A stretch of DNA of 64,000 bases from Microbacterium esteraromaticum (lineage in GTDB: Bacteria > Actinomycetota > Actinomycetes > Actinomycetales > Microbacteriaceae): NCBI RefSeq assembly GCF_014084045.1, contig NZ_CP043732.1, forward strand, positions 1,612,001 to 1,676,000, written 5' to 3'. This document shows positions 9,523 through 17,389 of the stretch, piece by piece (position 1 is the stretch's first letter; each line of letters opens with the position of its first letter). The translations under genes and the position numbers were made by a program. The notes beneath the pieces are model-generated. The model had not been told where the DNA came from and did not search any database. It was given only the letters and a program-made list of their open reading frames with translations.

Positions 9523-9780
9523 ATGACCATCGGCACCGGAGTCGTTCTGTTCGTCATCGGAGCGATCCTCACTTTCGCACTCAACGTCGACGTCGGCTGG
9601 GCGGACCTCGACATGGTCGGCTACATCCTCATGGGAGCCGGCGTCGTGGCGTTCCTCGTCGGCCTCGTGCTGATGGCGCGCCGTCGCCGCACCGATGTGG
9701 TCACCCGCACCGAGCCCGCGGCAGGGGGCTATGAGACGCGTCGTTCCACGCGTGCGGCCGGAGACGAAGAGGTCTTCTGA
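9523..9780 (+). CDS. DUF6458 family small membrane protein
   Basis: An 85-residue protein with two transmembrane helices, TIGTGVVLFVIGAILTFAL and the helix around YILMGAGVVAFLVGLVLMA, joined by the conserved loop NVDVGWADLDMVG. The cytoplasmic tail is basic, then ends acidic. This pattern is the actinobacterial DUF6458 family, of unknown function. AGGGAGC lies seven bases before the ATG. A strong hairpin terminator follows the stop. Confidence 0.85.
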   Translation: MTIGTGVVLFVIGAILTFALNVDVGWADLDMVGYILMGAGVVAFLVGLVLMARRRRTDVVTRTEPAAGGYETRRSTRAAGDEEVF

Positions 9781-9790
9781 CCGCGATGAC

Positions 9791-9828
9791 GTCCGCGCCC
9801 GGGTCCCGAGTGAGGCCCGGGCGCGGAC
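9791..9828. terminator. Bidirectional hairpin terminator
   Basis: A perfect 13-base inverted repeat (GTCCGCGCCCGGG and its complement) with a 12-base loop separates the convergent DUF6458 and quinone oxidoreductase genes. It lacks a clear T tract, as is usual for GC-rich actinobacterial terminators. Confidence 0.7.
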
Positions 9829-9846
9829 TCTGTCCGGGCCGCTTCT

Positions 9847-10767
9847 TCAGGGGACGATGACGAGCTTGCCGCGCGTGTGGCCGCTCTGGCTGGCGCGGAA
9901 GGCGTCGGCGACGCGCTCGAGCGGGAAGGTCTCGGCGACCTCGATCCTCAGGAGCTTCCTGTCGGCGAGCTCTGCGAGGCGAGCGGTCTGCGTGCCGTCG
10001 GGTCGCACCCAGATGTGCCGCCCGCCGTGTCGGACGACGGACGGATCCGCGATCGACACGTGCGCGCCGCCGTCGGCGAGCACATCGAGGGTGGTCTCGA
10101 GCATCCCGCCGACGAAGTCGGCGACGGCGTCGACCGATCCGCCGGCGATCGCGCGGACGCGCTCGCCGAGCCCATCGCCATAGGTCGTCGGCTCGCCGCC
10201 CAGCGCCCGCACGTAGTCGTGATTGCGTTCGGATGCCGTGGCGATGACCTTCGCACCGCGGCTCGCGGCGATCTGCACCGCGAAGCCGCCGACGCCTCCG
10301 GCGGCTCCGTGGATCAGCACGGTGCGGCCGGTCAGGTCGCCGAGCGCATCGACGGCCCGCAGCGCCGTGCCGCCGGCGAGGGGGAGGGCGCCCGCCTGCT
10401 CCCAGGTGAGGGATGCCGGCTTCCGCGCCACCGCGGAGACGGGAACGGCCACGCGCTCGGCGAATGTGCCGGCGCTGACGGAGTCCTTGCGGGCGTACGC
10501 CATGACCTCATCGCCGACCTGGAACTCCGGGGTGTCCATGCCGACGGCGGCCACCACTCCTGCGACATCCCAGCCGGGGATCACCGGGAACTGCGTCGGC
10601 ATGATCGCATCGAGTCCGCCGGCCATCAGCTTCCAGTCGACGGGGTTCACTCCGGCCGCGCGCACCTCGATGAGCACCGATGCCGGAGCGAGCTTGGGCT
10701 CGGGCAGATCACGCACCTCGAGGGCGTCGAGATCCTTCGTGAAGCGGTCGTAGACGACGGCGCGCAT
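9847..10767 (-). CDS. Zinc-free NADP-dependent quinone oxidoreductase / alcohol dehydrogenase family
   Basis: A 306-residue medium-chain dehydrogenase of the quinone-oxidoreductase branch. The N-terminal GroES-like domain holds AAGVNPVDWKLMAG and FPVIPGWDVAGVV; the nucleotide-binding domain holds VLIHGAAGGVGGFAVQIA, the NADP-type AAGGVGG motif. The zinc-binding cysteines of true alcohol dehydrogenases are absent, so it should reduce quinones or enones with NADPH. The ATG at 10767 follows AGGAGG with good spacing. No linked metabolic partner suggests a particular substrate. Confidence 0.85.
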   Translation of the reverse strand: MRAVVYDRFTKDLDALEVRDLPEPKLAPASVLIEVRAAGVNPVDWKLMAGGLDAIMPTQFPVIPGWDVAGVVAAVGMDTPEFQVGDEVMAYARKDSVSAGTFAERVAVPVSAVARKPASLTWEQAGALPLAGGTALRAVDALGDLTGRTVLIHGAAGGVGGFAVQIAASRGAKVIATASERNHDYVRALGGEPTTYGDGLGERVRAIAGGSVDAVADFVGGMLETTLDVLADGGAHVSIADPSVVRHGGRHIWVRPDGTQTARLAELADRKLLRIEVAETFPLERVADAFRASQSGHTRGKLVIVP

Positions 10768-10861
10768 GGTGCCTCCTGGACAGTGACGGGTGGCATCCAC
10801 TCTTCCACGCTGAGAGGTGCCCGGCGCCGCCGCCCGCTCACTCACCGCGCGCGCTCTGGCC

Positions 10862-10930
10862 GCGAGACCTGCCTTCCAGCACGAGACTTGCGCTGCGCAC
10901 CGCTGTCTCGTGCTGGAACGCAAGTCTCGT
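10862..10930. repeat. Large imperfect inverted repeat (REP-like element)
   Basis: Two 26-base arms, 10862-10887 and 10905-10930, match as reverse complements at 23 of 26 positions around a 17-base loop; the inner 14 bases (10874-10887 and 10905-10918) match perfectly. The unit CGAGAC recurs at the arm ends. It lies between two minus-strand genes. It may be a terminator or a dispersed intergenic repeat. Confidence 0.65.
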
Positions 10931-10934
10931 CGGA

Positions 10935-11483
10935 TCAGTCGACAGTGATCACGGTGTGCTCGTTCGTGGCGGTGTCGCAGGTGGTGACCCGCCAGACGGC
11001 GCGTCCGCTCTCGATGGCCCGCGTCATGTCGATGATCAGCGGGCTCGGCCACGTCTCGCCGGATTCGGTCGCCGCCGCCAGCGCTCCACTGGCGGTGGGC
11101 AGCTGCTCGGCCTCGGTGAGGGTCACCTGGTATGTTCTGAGCGTCCGCAGCTCGCGGGTGGTGACGAGGGATTCCCTGCCCGAGCTGGGGTCGTCTATCG
11201 GGTCACCCGCCCAGTCCTGCTGAGGTGAGCGGCTGCGCAGCCGCCACGCCCACTCGTCGTCGATGTACACCAGACGCAGTCCGACGAGCTCGCCGTCGAC
11301 CGCGTCGTTCTCGGAGACCAGCGACTCGAGGAAGTCCGTCGGCCAGCTCAGCTCGGGCGGCATGCAGGTTCCGGGGAAGTCCTCTCCTGGTTCGACTGAC
11401 AGACCAGATGGCGGCGGCGGAGTGCATCCGCTGACGGCGACGGCGGTCAGCACGGCGATCGCGATGACGGCTCCTCTGCGCAT
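10935..11483 (-). CDS. Hypothetical lipoprotein
   Basis: A 182-residue lipoprotein with a short signal and lipobox VSGC, Cys20. The mature part is Pro-rich at first, then acidic, with further cysteines near PGTCMPP and VTTCDT that could pair in a disulfide outside the cell. No recognised domain. The ATG at 11483 overlaps the dgt stop by one base (TGATG on the minus strand), so it is translated together with the dGTPase gene. The start eight codons upstream would lie inside dgt and lacks support. Confidence 0.75.
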   Translation of the reverse strand: MRRGAVIAIAVLTAVAVSGCTPPPPSGLSVEPGEDFPGTCMPPELSWPTDFLESLVSENDAVDGELVGLRLVYIDDEWAWRLRSRSPQQDWAGDPIDDPSSGRESLVTTRELRTLRTYQVTLTEAEQLPTASGALAAATESGETWPSPLIIDMTRAIESGRAVWRVTTCDTATNEHTVITVD

Positions 11484-12952
11484 CACAGCCCCTGGCCCGC
11501 ATCCCACAGGCGCTCGGTGCGGCCGGCGAGCAGCGCGTCGAGCGAGATGGCCTGGGCGTCGGTCAGCGAGGCGACGTAGTCGATGATGCCGCGTCCGCGG
11601 CCGAGGGTCTCGACATCGACGGCCGGTGTGCTCAGGCGGCGATGATCGTCGGTGGCCAGCTCGACGAGGTCGATCAGGCGGCGCGGGGCACGGCGAGCGT
11701 CGCGCGGGTCGTCGAGCCAGGCCGTGAAGCCCTCGACGAGCCGTTCGAGGACGCTCGCCTGGCCGCGCTGGTAGACGGCGAGGTCGGGTCTCTCGAGGAT
11801 GAACCTCTCATGCAGGAACTTCAGCACCGCGACCTCGTGCCAGGCCTGGCGGTTGAGACTGACGTGGCCCGACCGGATGTCCGGATGCCTGTGCACCTCG
11901 ATCGAGGACTGGAGCCGGGCGATCCAGGCGGTGGTGAACCTGGCGAGACCGCGTTCGCTGGCCAGCGAGCCGTCGAAAGGCTCGGCGACGAGACCGTCGA
12001 TCACCTCGGACGACACCTTCGCGACGGCCTCGCTGAACGCGTCGGGGTCGGCGATCCAGCTGTCCTTGCTCTGCATCCGGCGCCAGAGCAGCTCGAGCGA
12101 GTGGCCCGGCGTGCGGGTGTCGGCGGCGAGGGTCGCCTCGTCGGCGGCACGTAGCTGGGCGAGGTCGCGATGCCACGAGCGGAACTCGGCCGACAGGGTC
12201 GCCGGGTTGAGCAGTCCGGCCCGGTAGAAGTCGTCGAGGTCGTGCAGCGAGTAGGCGATGTCATCGGAGATGTCCATGATCGAGCACTCGACGCTCTGCT
12301 GGCCCTCGACGATCGCCGGATACGCGGACAGCGCCTGCCTGGCATCCGGTTCGTCGATCGCGTAGAAGCTGAACTTGCTCGCGCCGCCGCGCCGCGGCCC
12401 GCCCTCGCCGCGGCGCCAGGGATACTTCAGCACCGCCGCGCGGACGGCGGAAGTGAGGTTGAGACCGACGCCGGGGCGGTCGTGCTCGTCGAGACGGGTG
12501 AGGATGCGGTAGGTCTGCGCGTTGCCCTCGAATCCCTCCGCGAGTCCGAAGCGGGTGCGGGCGAGGCGGTCGAGCGTCTGCTCGCCGAGGTGGCCGAACG
12601 GCGGATGCCCGAGATCGTGGGCTGCCGCTGCGGCCTGCACCACGACCGGGTGCGCCCCGCCGAGTTCTGCGGCGATCCGGCCGGCCTCGTCGCCGCGGGT
12701 CTGCAGGTGCGTGGCGATGGCGCGCGCGACGGCGGCCACCTTGATCGAGTGCGTGAGGCGATTGTGCACGGCCAGACCGGCACCCGCCTGCGAGATCACC
12801 TGCGTCACCGCGGACAGGCGCGAGTAATAAGGGGAGAACCGGATGCGCTCGACATCGACGCGGAACTGCGGATGCCCCTCCGCCCGCTGGAACTCGTCGA
12901 GCGTCTCGGGCAGTCGTCGCGTCTGACGGGGATCATCCGGCTGCTGAGGCAT
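11483..12952 (-). CDS. dgt: dGTP triphosphohydrolase
   Basis: A 489-residue HD-domain dGTPase that splits dGTP to deoxyguanosine and triphosphate. The metal-binding HD signature is present: HNRLTHS, then AAAHDLGHPPFGHLGE, and the later ISDDIAYSLHDLDD. The start MPQQ is preferred over a further 15 upstream codons; CACACT sits six bases before this ATG, resembling the local leaderless pattern. It is coupled to the downstream lipoprotein gene. In actinobacteria this gene often lies near dnaG, which is not seen here. Confidence 0.92.
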   Translation of the reverse strand: MPQQPDDPRQTRRLPETLDEFQRAEGHPQFRVDVERIRFSPYYSRLSAVTQVISQAGAGLAVHNRLTHSIKVAAVARAIATHLQTRGDEAGRIAAELGGAHPVVVQAAAAAHDLGHPPFGHLGEQTLDRLARTRFGLAEGFEGNAQTYRILTRLDEHDRPGVGLNLTSAVRAAVLKYPWRRGEGGPRRGGASKFSFYAIDEPDARQALSAYPAIVEGQQSVECSIMDISDDIAYSLHDLDDFYRAGLLNPATLSAEFRSWHRDLAQLRAADEATLAADTRTPGHSLELLWRRMQSKDSWIADPDAFSEAVAKVSSEVIDGLVAEPFDGSLASERGLARFTTAWIARLQSSIEVHRHPDIRSGHVSLNRQAWHEVAVLKFLHERFILERPDLAVYQRGQASVLERLVEGFTAWLDDPRDARRAPRRLIDLVELATDDHRRLSTPAVDVETLGRGRGIIDYVASLTDAQAISLDALLAGRTERLWDAGQGL

Positions 12953-13021
12953 GCAGTCAGTGTGGCACGTGTTCGACCCGTGTCGATTCATGCGCATACG
13001 CGCACATTTCCCCTCTCTTCC

Positions 13022-13035
13022 CGCTCATATGAGCG
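13022..13035. promoter_or_regulatory. 14-bp perfect palindrome in the dgt-kinase intergenic region
   Basis: CGCTCATATGAGCG is a perfect palindrome, 17 bases before the -35 box of the nucleoside locus. It is a plausible operator for a dimeric regulator, possibly the GntR protein encoded at 14728. Inference from position only. Confidence 0.4.
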
Positions 13036-13051
13036 CAGACGCCATGGATGA

Positions 13052-13081
13052 TTGACAGCCGGCTGAGAGCCTCCGTATGGT
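13052..13081 (+). promoter_or_regulatory. Sigma-70-type promoter of the nucleoside locus
   Basis: A consensus -35 TTGACA at 13052-13057 and a -10 TATGGT at 13076-13081 are separated by 18 bases. The gene at 13119 starts 38 bases further on with a normal ribosome-binding site. This is one of the best promoter matches in the window. Confidence 0.65.
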
Positions 13082-13086
13082 GCGGA

Positions 13087-13103
13087 TTGTTCAGGTTTGT
13101 TCA
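13087..13103 (+). promoter_or_regulatory. Direct repeat TTGTTCA x2, candidate operator
   Basis: TTGTTCA occurs at 13087-13093 and 13097-13103, exactly one helical turn apart and just downstream of the -10 box, where a bound repressor would block transcription. Confidence 0.4.
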
Positions 13104-13118
13104 CAAGGTGGTGGATGA

Positions 13119-14051
13119 ATGATCGCAGTGATCGGCGGCTACGGCCAAGGTCTCAGCATGCGCGTCCCGCGCAGCCCCGAAGCGGGGGAGACGGTGGCAG
13201 GCGGGGTGCTGCGCGTCGACCACGGCGGCAAGGGGTCGAATCAGGCCGTCGCCGCCTGCCGGCTCGGCGCTGACGCACGGATCATCACGGCGCTCGGCGA
13301 CGACGACGCGGCTGCGGCCGCGCGTCAGCTCTGGGCCGACGAGGGCGTCGAGGACCACGCTGTCGAGATCGCCGGGATGTCGACCATGACCGGATTCATC
13401 ATGGTCGAGCCCTCGGGCGAGAACCGCATCTGCATCGCCGACGGCGCGCTCTCGGCTCTCCATCCCGAGCACATCGACGCACCGCTGTCCGGCATCGGGC
13501 CCGGGGATGTCGTGCTGGTCTCGATGGAGATCCCGGCGGATGCCGCCGAGCGGGCGCTGCGGCTCGGCAGAGAGCGCGGCGCGTTCATCATCCTGAATCC
13601 CGCGCCCATGTCGGAAGAGGTCCTGCCGCTGCTGCGCCTTGCAGACATCATCACCCCCAACCGGCGCGAGCTCGCCACGATGGCGGCATCCGCCGAGCCG
13701 GGCACCGCAGACGAGGTGGCCGGCTGCTGCGCTCGTGCGCGAGAGCGCACTGATTACACGGGAGCGATGCTCGTCACCCTCGGCGCGGATGGCGCGCATC
13801 TCGACGACGGAGACGGCGGATCGGCGTCGATCGAACCCGTCGCGGTCACGGATGCCGTCGACACGACCGGCGCGGGAGACGCCTACTCGGCTGCCCTCGC
13901 GGTCGCGCTGCACGAAGGTGCCGACGTGCGTCAGGCTGCCCGCTTCGCGGCGGCAGCCGGTGCGCTCGCCGTCACCCGCGATGGCGTGCTGCCCTCGCTC
14001 CCGCACCGCGACGCCCTCGACCGACTCATGAACTCAGGAGTGAAGAGCTGA
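13119..14051 (+). CDS. PfkB-family sugar kinase, probably (deoxy)ribokinase
   Basis: A 310-residue ribokinase-family protein. It shows the N-terminal substrate motif GGKGSNQAVAACRLGA, the segment ITPNRRELA, and the C-terminal catalytic signature DTTGAGDAYSAAL with the general-base aspartate. It would phosphorylate ribose or deoxyribose at O5. The next gene, deoC, overlaps its stop and cleaves deoxyribose 5-phosphate, so deoxyribose is a likely substrate; nucleoside hydrolases in the locus supply the free sugar. Transcribed from the promoter at 13052. Confidence 0.88.
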   Translation: MIAVIGGYGQGLSMRVPRSPEAGETVAGGVLRVDHGGKGSNQAVAACRLGADARIITALGDDDAAAAARQLWADEGVEDHAVEIAGMSTMTGFIMVEPSGENRICIADGALSALHPEHIDAPLSGIGPGDVVLVSMEIPADAAERALRLGRERGAFIILNPAPMSEEVLPLLRLADIITPNRRELATMAASAEPGTADEVAGCCARARERTDYTGAMLVTLGADGAHLDDGDGGSASIEPVAVTDAVDTTGAGDAYSAALAVALHEGADVRQAARFAAAAGALAVTRDGVLPSLPHRDALDRLMNSGVKS

Positions 14052-14728
14052 TGAACGCACCCGTCGACACCGAGCTGGCATCGCGCATCCAGCACACGCT
14101 CATCGCTGCGGGCGTCACCCGAGATCAGATGATCGCTCACGCCCGCGAAGCGATCACCTACGGATTCGCTGCGGCGATGGTGCCCGGCTCGTGGGTCGAC
14201 GTCGTGGCGCGGGAGCTCGAGGGCACCGCCGTGCAGGTCGCGTCGGCACTCGACTTCCCCACCGTCGGAGTGATGACGACCACCGGCAAGGCCCGCGAGG
14301 CCGAGGAGCTGGTGCGGCTCGGCGCGCACCAGATCGACATGGGCGTTCAGATCGGATGGCTCAAGTCGGGTGACTGGGATCGCTTCAGCGCCGACATCCG
14401 CGCCGTGGTGGCCGCCGGAGTACCGGTGAAGGTCATGCTCGAGCTGCCGCTGCTCACCCCGCAGGAGCGGGAGACCGCCGTCACGCTCAGCATCGAGGCG
14501 GGCGCCGCATACCTGAAGAACGCCAGCAGCGGCGCTGTCGAGATCGCGCATCCCGACAGCATCCGCTTCCTCGTCGAACGGGTTCCCGAGGGCGTCGGCG
14601 TGAAGGCGTCGGGCGGGATCACCTCGGCCGAGCAGGCGCGGGCGCTGCTGGACGCCGGTGCGCAGCTGCTGGGAACCAGCGCCGGCATCGGGATCGTGAC
14701 GTCGGGGTCCGGAGAACAGAGCTACTGA
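14051..14728 (+). CDS. deoC: Deoxyribose-phosphate aldolase
   Basis: A 225-residue class I aldolase that splits 2-deoxyribose 5-phosphate into glyceraldehyde 3-phosphate and acetaldehyde. The family pattern is clear: DMGVQIGWLKSGDW, VKVMLELPLLTPQE, the Schiff-base lysine segment YLKNASSGA (usually FVKTSTG) and GVKASGGI with the second lysine. The Schiff-base region differs from the E. coli sequence, so it is a divergent member. Start and stop codons overlap those of both neighbours by one base. Confidence 0.88.
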   Translation: MNAPVDTELASRIQHTLIAAGVTRDQMIAHAREAITYGFAAAMVPGSWVDVVARELEGTAVQVASALDFPTVGVMTTTGKAREAEELVRLGAHQIDMGVQIGWLKSGDWDRFSADIRAVVAAGVPVKVMLELPLLTPQERETAVTLSIEAGAAYLKNASSGAVEIAHPDSIRFLVERVPEGVGVKASGGITSAEQARALLDAGAQLLGTSAGIGIVTSGSGEQSY

Positions 14729-15504
14729 TGGTCGCCAACTTCGAGCTGGGGAGGGGAAGCGTCAGCCGCGGCACCGGCGAGACGCTTCACGCGCAGATCG
14801 CTGAGGCGGTGCGCTCCCGCATCCAGAGCGGAGAGTGGCCCCCCGGTCACCGGCTGCTGCCCGAACCCGCGCTCGCGCAGGAGATCGGCGTGAGCCGGGG
14901 AACCCTGCGCCGCGGCCTGTCCGCCCTGATCGCGGACGGCCTGCTGACGCAGATGCCGGGGCTCGGGACTTTCGTGTCCGGCGCGCCGGGGCCTGCCGAG
15001 CCGCAGCTTCTGTCGACCCTCGCCGAAGATGTCGCCGGCCAGGGCGTCGCCCTCACCACCGAGGTGCTCGAGATCGGCTATGCGCTCGCCGGAGAGGACG
15101 TCGCTGGCAGCCTCCGCCTGGGCGATGGCGCGCAGGTGTTCCGGCTCGTGCGCGTGCGCCGCACGGCCGACGGACCCATCGCGCTGCTGCACAACTTCGT
15201 CACGCCCGCGCTGGCACCCGGCATCGACCAGATCGATTTCGCCCAGGAGAGCCTGTTCGGGGTGCTCGAAGAGCGCTACCGCCTCGTCATCGACAACGCC
15301 CGGCGCCGGTTCAGCGCGGTCGCCGCTGACGCCGGCACGGCCATGGCCCTCGGCGTCGAGCCGGGAACCGCGCTGCAGTACTTCGAGCAGCTGACCTTCC
15401 TCGACGACGGGCGGCCGATCGAGTACTCGCACGTATGGATCGACTCGCGGCGACTCGACGTCGTCGTCAGCCTCTTTCGACACAAGCAGAGGAGTGCCTC
15501 ATGA
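14728..15504 (+). CDS. GntR-family regulator with UTRA effector domain
   Basis: A 258-residue regulator. Residues ~18-85 form the winged helix (LHAQIAEAVRSRIQSGEWPPG, SRGTLRRGLSALIADGLL, PGLGTFV). The rest is a UTRA ligand-binding domain of the HutC subfamily. It lies inside the nucleoside operon, with overlapping codons on both sides, so it probably controls the locus in response to a nucleoside or sugar-phosphate. The palindrome at 13022 and the repeat at 13087 are candidate binding sites. Confidence 0.88.
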   Translation: MVANFELGRGSVSRGTGETLHAQIAEAVRSRIQSGEWPPGHRLLPEPALAQEIGVSRGTLRRGLSALIADGLLTQMPGLGTFVSGAPGPAEPQLLSTLAEDVAGQGVALTTEVLEIGYALAGEDVAGSLRLGDGAQVFRLVRVRRTADGPIALLHNFVTPALAPGIDQIDFAQESLFGVLEERYRLVIDNARRRFSAVAADAGTAMALGVEPGTALQYFEQLTFLDDGRPIEYSHVWIDSRRLDVVVSLFRHKQRSAS

Positions 15505-16454
15505 CCGTGACACGGGTATGGCTGGACTGCGACACCGGCAGCGACGACGCGGTCGCGATCATGGCGGCCGCGCTGCATCCCGACCTCGACCTCGTGGGCG
15601 TCAGCTGCGTCAACGGCAACGTGACGCTCGACCATGTCGTCGACAACACGCTCCGCGTGCTGTCGCACATCGGCGTCGACGTGCCGGTGCACCGCGGCGC
15701 CGTGCGACCGCTCATGCGCCCGGACTTCCCGGTGCCGCGTCACATCCTCAACCCCGAGGGCTCGGCGTTCCACGCCGACACCCTGCCTCTTCCCGCATCG
15801 CCGCTGAGGGAGTCGCAGACGGGGGCGGCTCAGGCGATCGTCGACGCGTTCATGGCCGACGGAGGCGACGAGATCGTGCTCGTGCCGACAGGACCGCTCA
15901 CCAACATCGCCCTCGCGCTCGCCATCGAGCCCCGGCTCGCCTCGCGGATCAGCCGGGTCGTGCTCATGGGCGGGGCGAGGGGGCAGGGCAACGTCTCGGG
16001 TTCGGCCGAGTTCAACATCTGGGTCGACCCCGAAGCAGCCGAGGCGGTGCTCTCGGCGGGCATCCGGGATGTGCTCATCCTCCCGCTCGACGCGACCCAC
16101 TCGGCCCCGATCTCTCTCACCGACTGCGAGCGGTACGAGCAGCTGGGGACGCCCGCCGGCCGCGCCTCGGCCGACCTGATCAGGCACCGCATCGTCGGCT
16201 ACGACGACCGCGAGGACACCGGCGACGCCGCGCCGGTGCACGACGCCCTCTGCCTCGCCGCGATCGTGCGCCCCGAGGTGCTGACCCACGTCGTCGAGGC
16301 GGCCGTGCACGTCGAGACCCGAGGAGAGCTGACCATCGGAGCCACCATCGTCGACGACCGACCCTGGCGGGACGAGCCGGCGAACGCACGGTTCGCGCTG
16401 GCCGCCGACCGGGCGCTGTTCGCGAGCTTCCTCGCAGAAGCGTTCCAACCGTGA
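15501..16454 (+). CDS. Nucleoside hydrolase
   Basis: A 317-residue inosine/uridine-preferring nucleoside hydrolase, which splits a nucleoside into free base and sugar. The calcium-binding N-terminal motif is DCDTGSDDAVAI; VPTGPLTNIALAL and VLMGGARGQGNVSGSAEFNIWVD follow in the usual order. The C-terminal histidine motif is PVHDALCLA. The ATG overlaps the gntR stop by four bases. Cytoplasmic. Base preference cannot be assigned from sequence. Confidence 0.9.
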   Translation: MTVTRVWLDCDTGSDDAVAIMAAALHPDLDLVGVSCVNGNVTLDHVVDNTLRVLSHIGVDVPVHRGAVRPLMRPDFPVPRHILNPEGSAFHADTLPLPASPLRESQTGAAQAIVDAFMADGGDEIVLVPTGPLTNIALALAIEPRLASRISRVVLMGGARGQGNVSGSAEFNIWVDPEAAEAVLSAGIRDVLILPLDATHSAPISLTDCERYEQLGTPAGRASADLIRHRIVGYDDREDTGDAAPVHDALCLAAIVRPEVLTHVVEAAVHVETRGELTIGATIVDDRPWRDEPANARFALAADRALFASFLAEAFQP

Positions 16455-16614
16455 CCCACACATAAGAAACCGAATCCACCCAACCGGCTGTATCGCCGTC
16501 CCCGGACGGCGGGCCCCTGGGGCCCAACCTCGCGGACGGAACAACCCGCGTCCGCGGAGCAGATGCACGGCAACGCTGCCGAGCATCCATCAATCGCATG
16601 AGAAAGGCAAGATC
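16455..16614 (+). ncRNA. Candidate structured leader before the ECF importer genes
   Basis: This 160-base gap inside an otherwise tightly overlapping operon can form four successive hairpins: 16494-16511 (7-bp stem), 16511-16525 (GGGCCC/GGGCCC), 16531-16556 (perfect 8-bp stem CGCGGACG with a 10-base loop) and a small GGCA/TGCC hairpin at 16569-16580. It could be a cis-acting RNA controlling the importer, or stacked attenuators. It matches no riboswitch class that I recognise. Confidence 0.4.
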
Positions 16615-17331
16615 ATGACCACTGCTCCTGTTGCGTCTTCACCGAAGAAGCGCCGCTCGGGAAGCTCCTCGCTGCCGACGACGATGATCGTGACGCTCAT
16701 CCCCGTGTGCGTCGCGCTCAACATCGTGGGCGGCATCATCGCCCACACGCTGAAGCTGCCCGTCTACCTCGACATGATCGGCACCGCGATCTCGGCGATC
16801 GTGCTCGGCCCCTGGTGGGGCGTGCTGGTCGGCGTGCTCACCAACTCGGGCGCGTCGCTCATCAACGGGCCGACGAGCCTGCCGTTCATGCTCGTCAACA
16901 TCGTCGGCGCGCTGCTGTGGGGCTACGGCGTTCGTTCGTGGAAGCTCGGCCGCACGATCCCGCGGTTCTTCCTGCTGAACATCATCGTCGCGGTCGTGTG
17001 CACCGTTGTCGCCGCTCCGATCATCGTCCTGGTGTTCGGCGGCGCGACCGGCGCCGGTGCCGACGCGCTCACGGGAACGTTCCTCGCGGTCGGACAGAAC
17101 CTCGTCGGCTCCGTGCTGTCGTCGAACATCCTGACCTCGCTGGCCGACAAGATCATCGGCGGGTTCGTGGCGCTGGCGATCATCGAAGCACTCCCGAAGT
17201 CGCTCACCAACGACATCGACATCATCAAGGCGACGCCGCTCAAGGGCATCCTGATCGCTGTCGCCGGCATCGTCGTCGGCGTGCTCGTCGTCGTCGTGTT
17301 CCTCGCGATCAACGCCGGCGGCGGCGCCTGA
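16615..17331 (+). CDS. ECF transporter substrate-binding S component, probably for nucleosides
   Basis: A 238-residue membrane protein with about six hydrophobic helices and a basic N-terminus. Segments such as LKLPVYLDMIGTAISAIVLGPWWG and the Asn-rich TNSGASLINGPTSLPF resemble S components of energy-coupling-factor importers. Two ATPases and an EcfT follow immediately, so this is a dedicated (group I) ECF system. The substrate is inferred from context: nucleoside hydrolases, phosphorylases, DeoC and a sugar kinase surround it, so nucleosides or deoxynucleosides are likely. AAAGGCAAG precedes the ATG. Confidence 0.78.
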   Translation: MTTAPVASSPKKRRSGSSSLPTTMIVTLIPVCVALNIVGGIIAHTLKLPVYLDMIGTAISAIVLGPWWGVLVGVLTNSGASLINGPTSLPFMLVNIVGALLWGYGVRSWKLGRTIPRFFLLNIIVAVVCTVVAAPIIVLVFGGATGAGADALTGTFLAVGQNLVGSVLSSNILTSLADKIIGGFVALAIIEALPKSLTNDIDIIKATPLKGILIAVAGIVVGVLVVVVFLAINAGGGA

Positions 17332-17389
17332 TCCGATCCACCCATCGACCCGGGGGCGACGGTGCCGTCGCCCCCGGCTGGGAGACATC

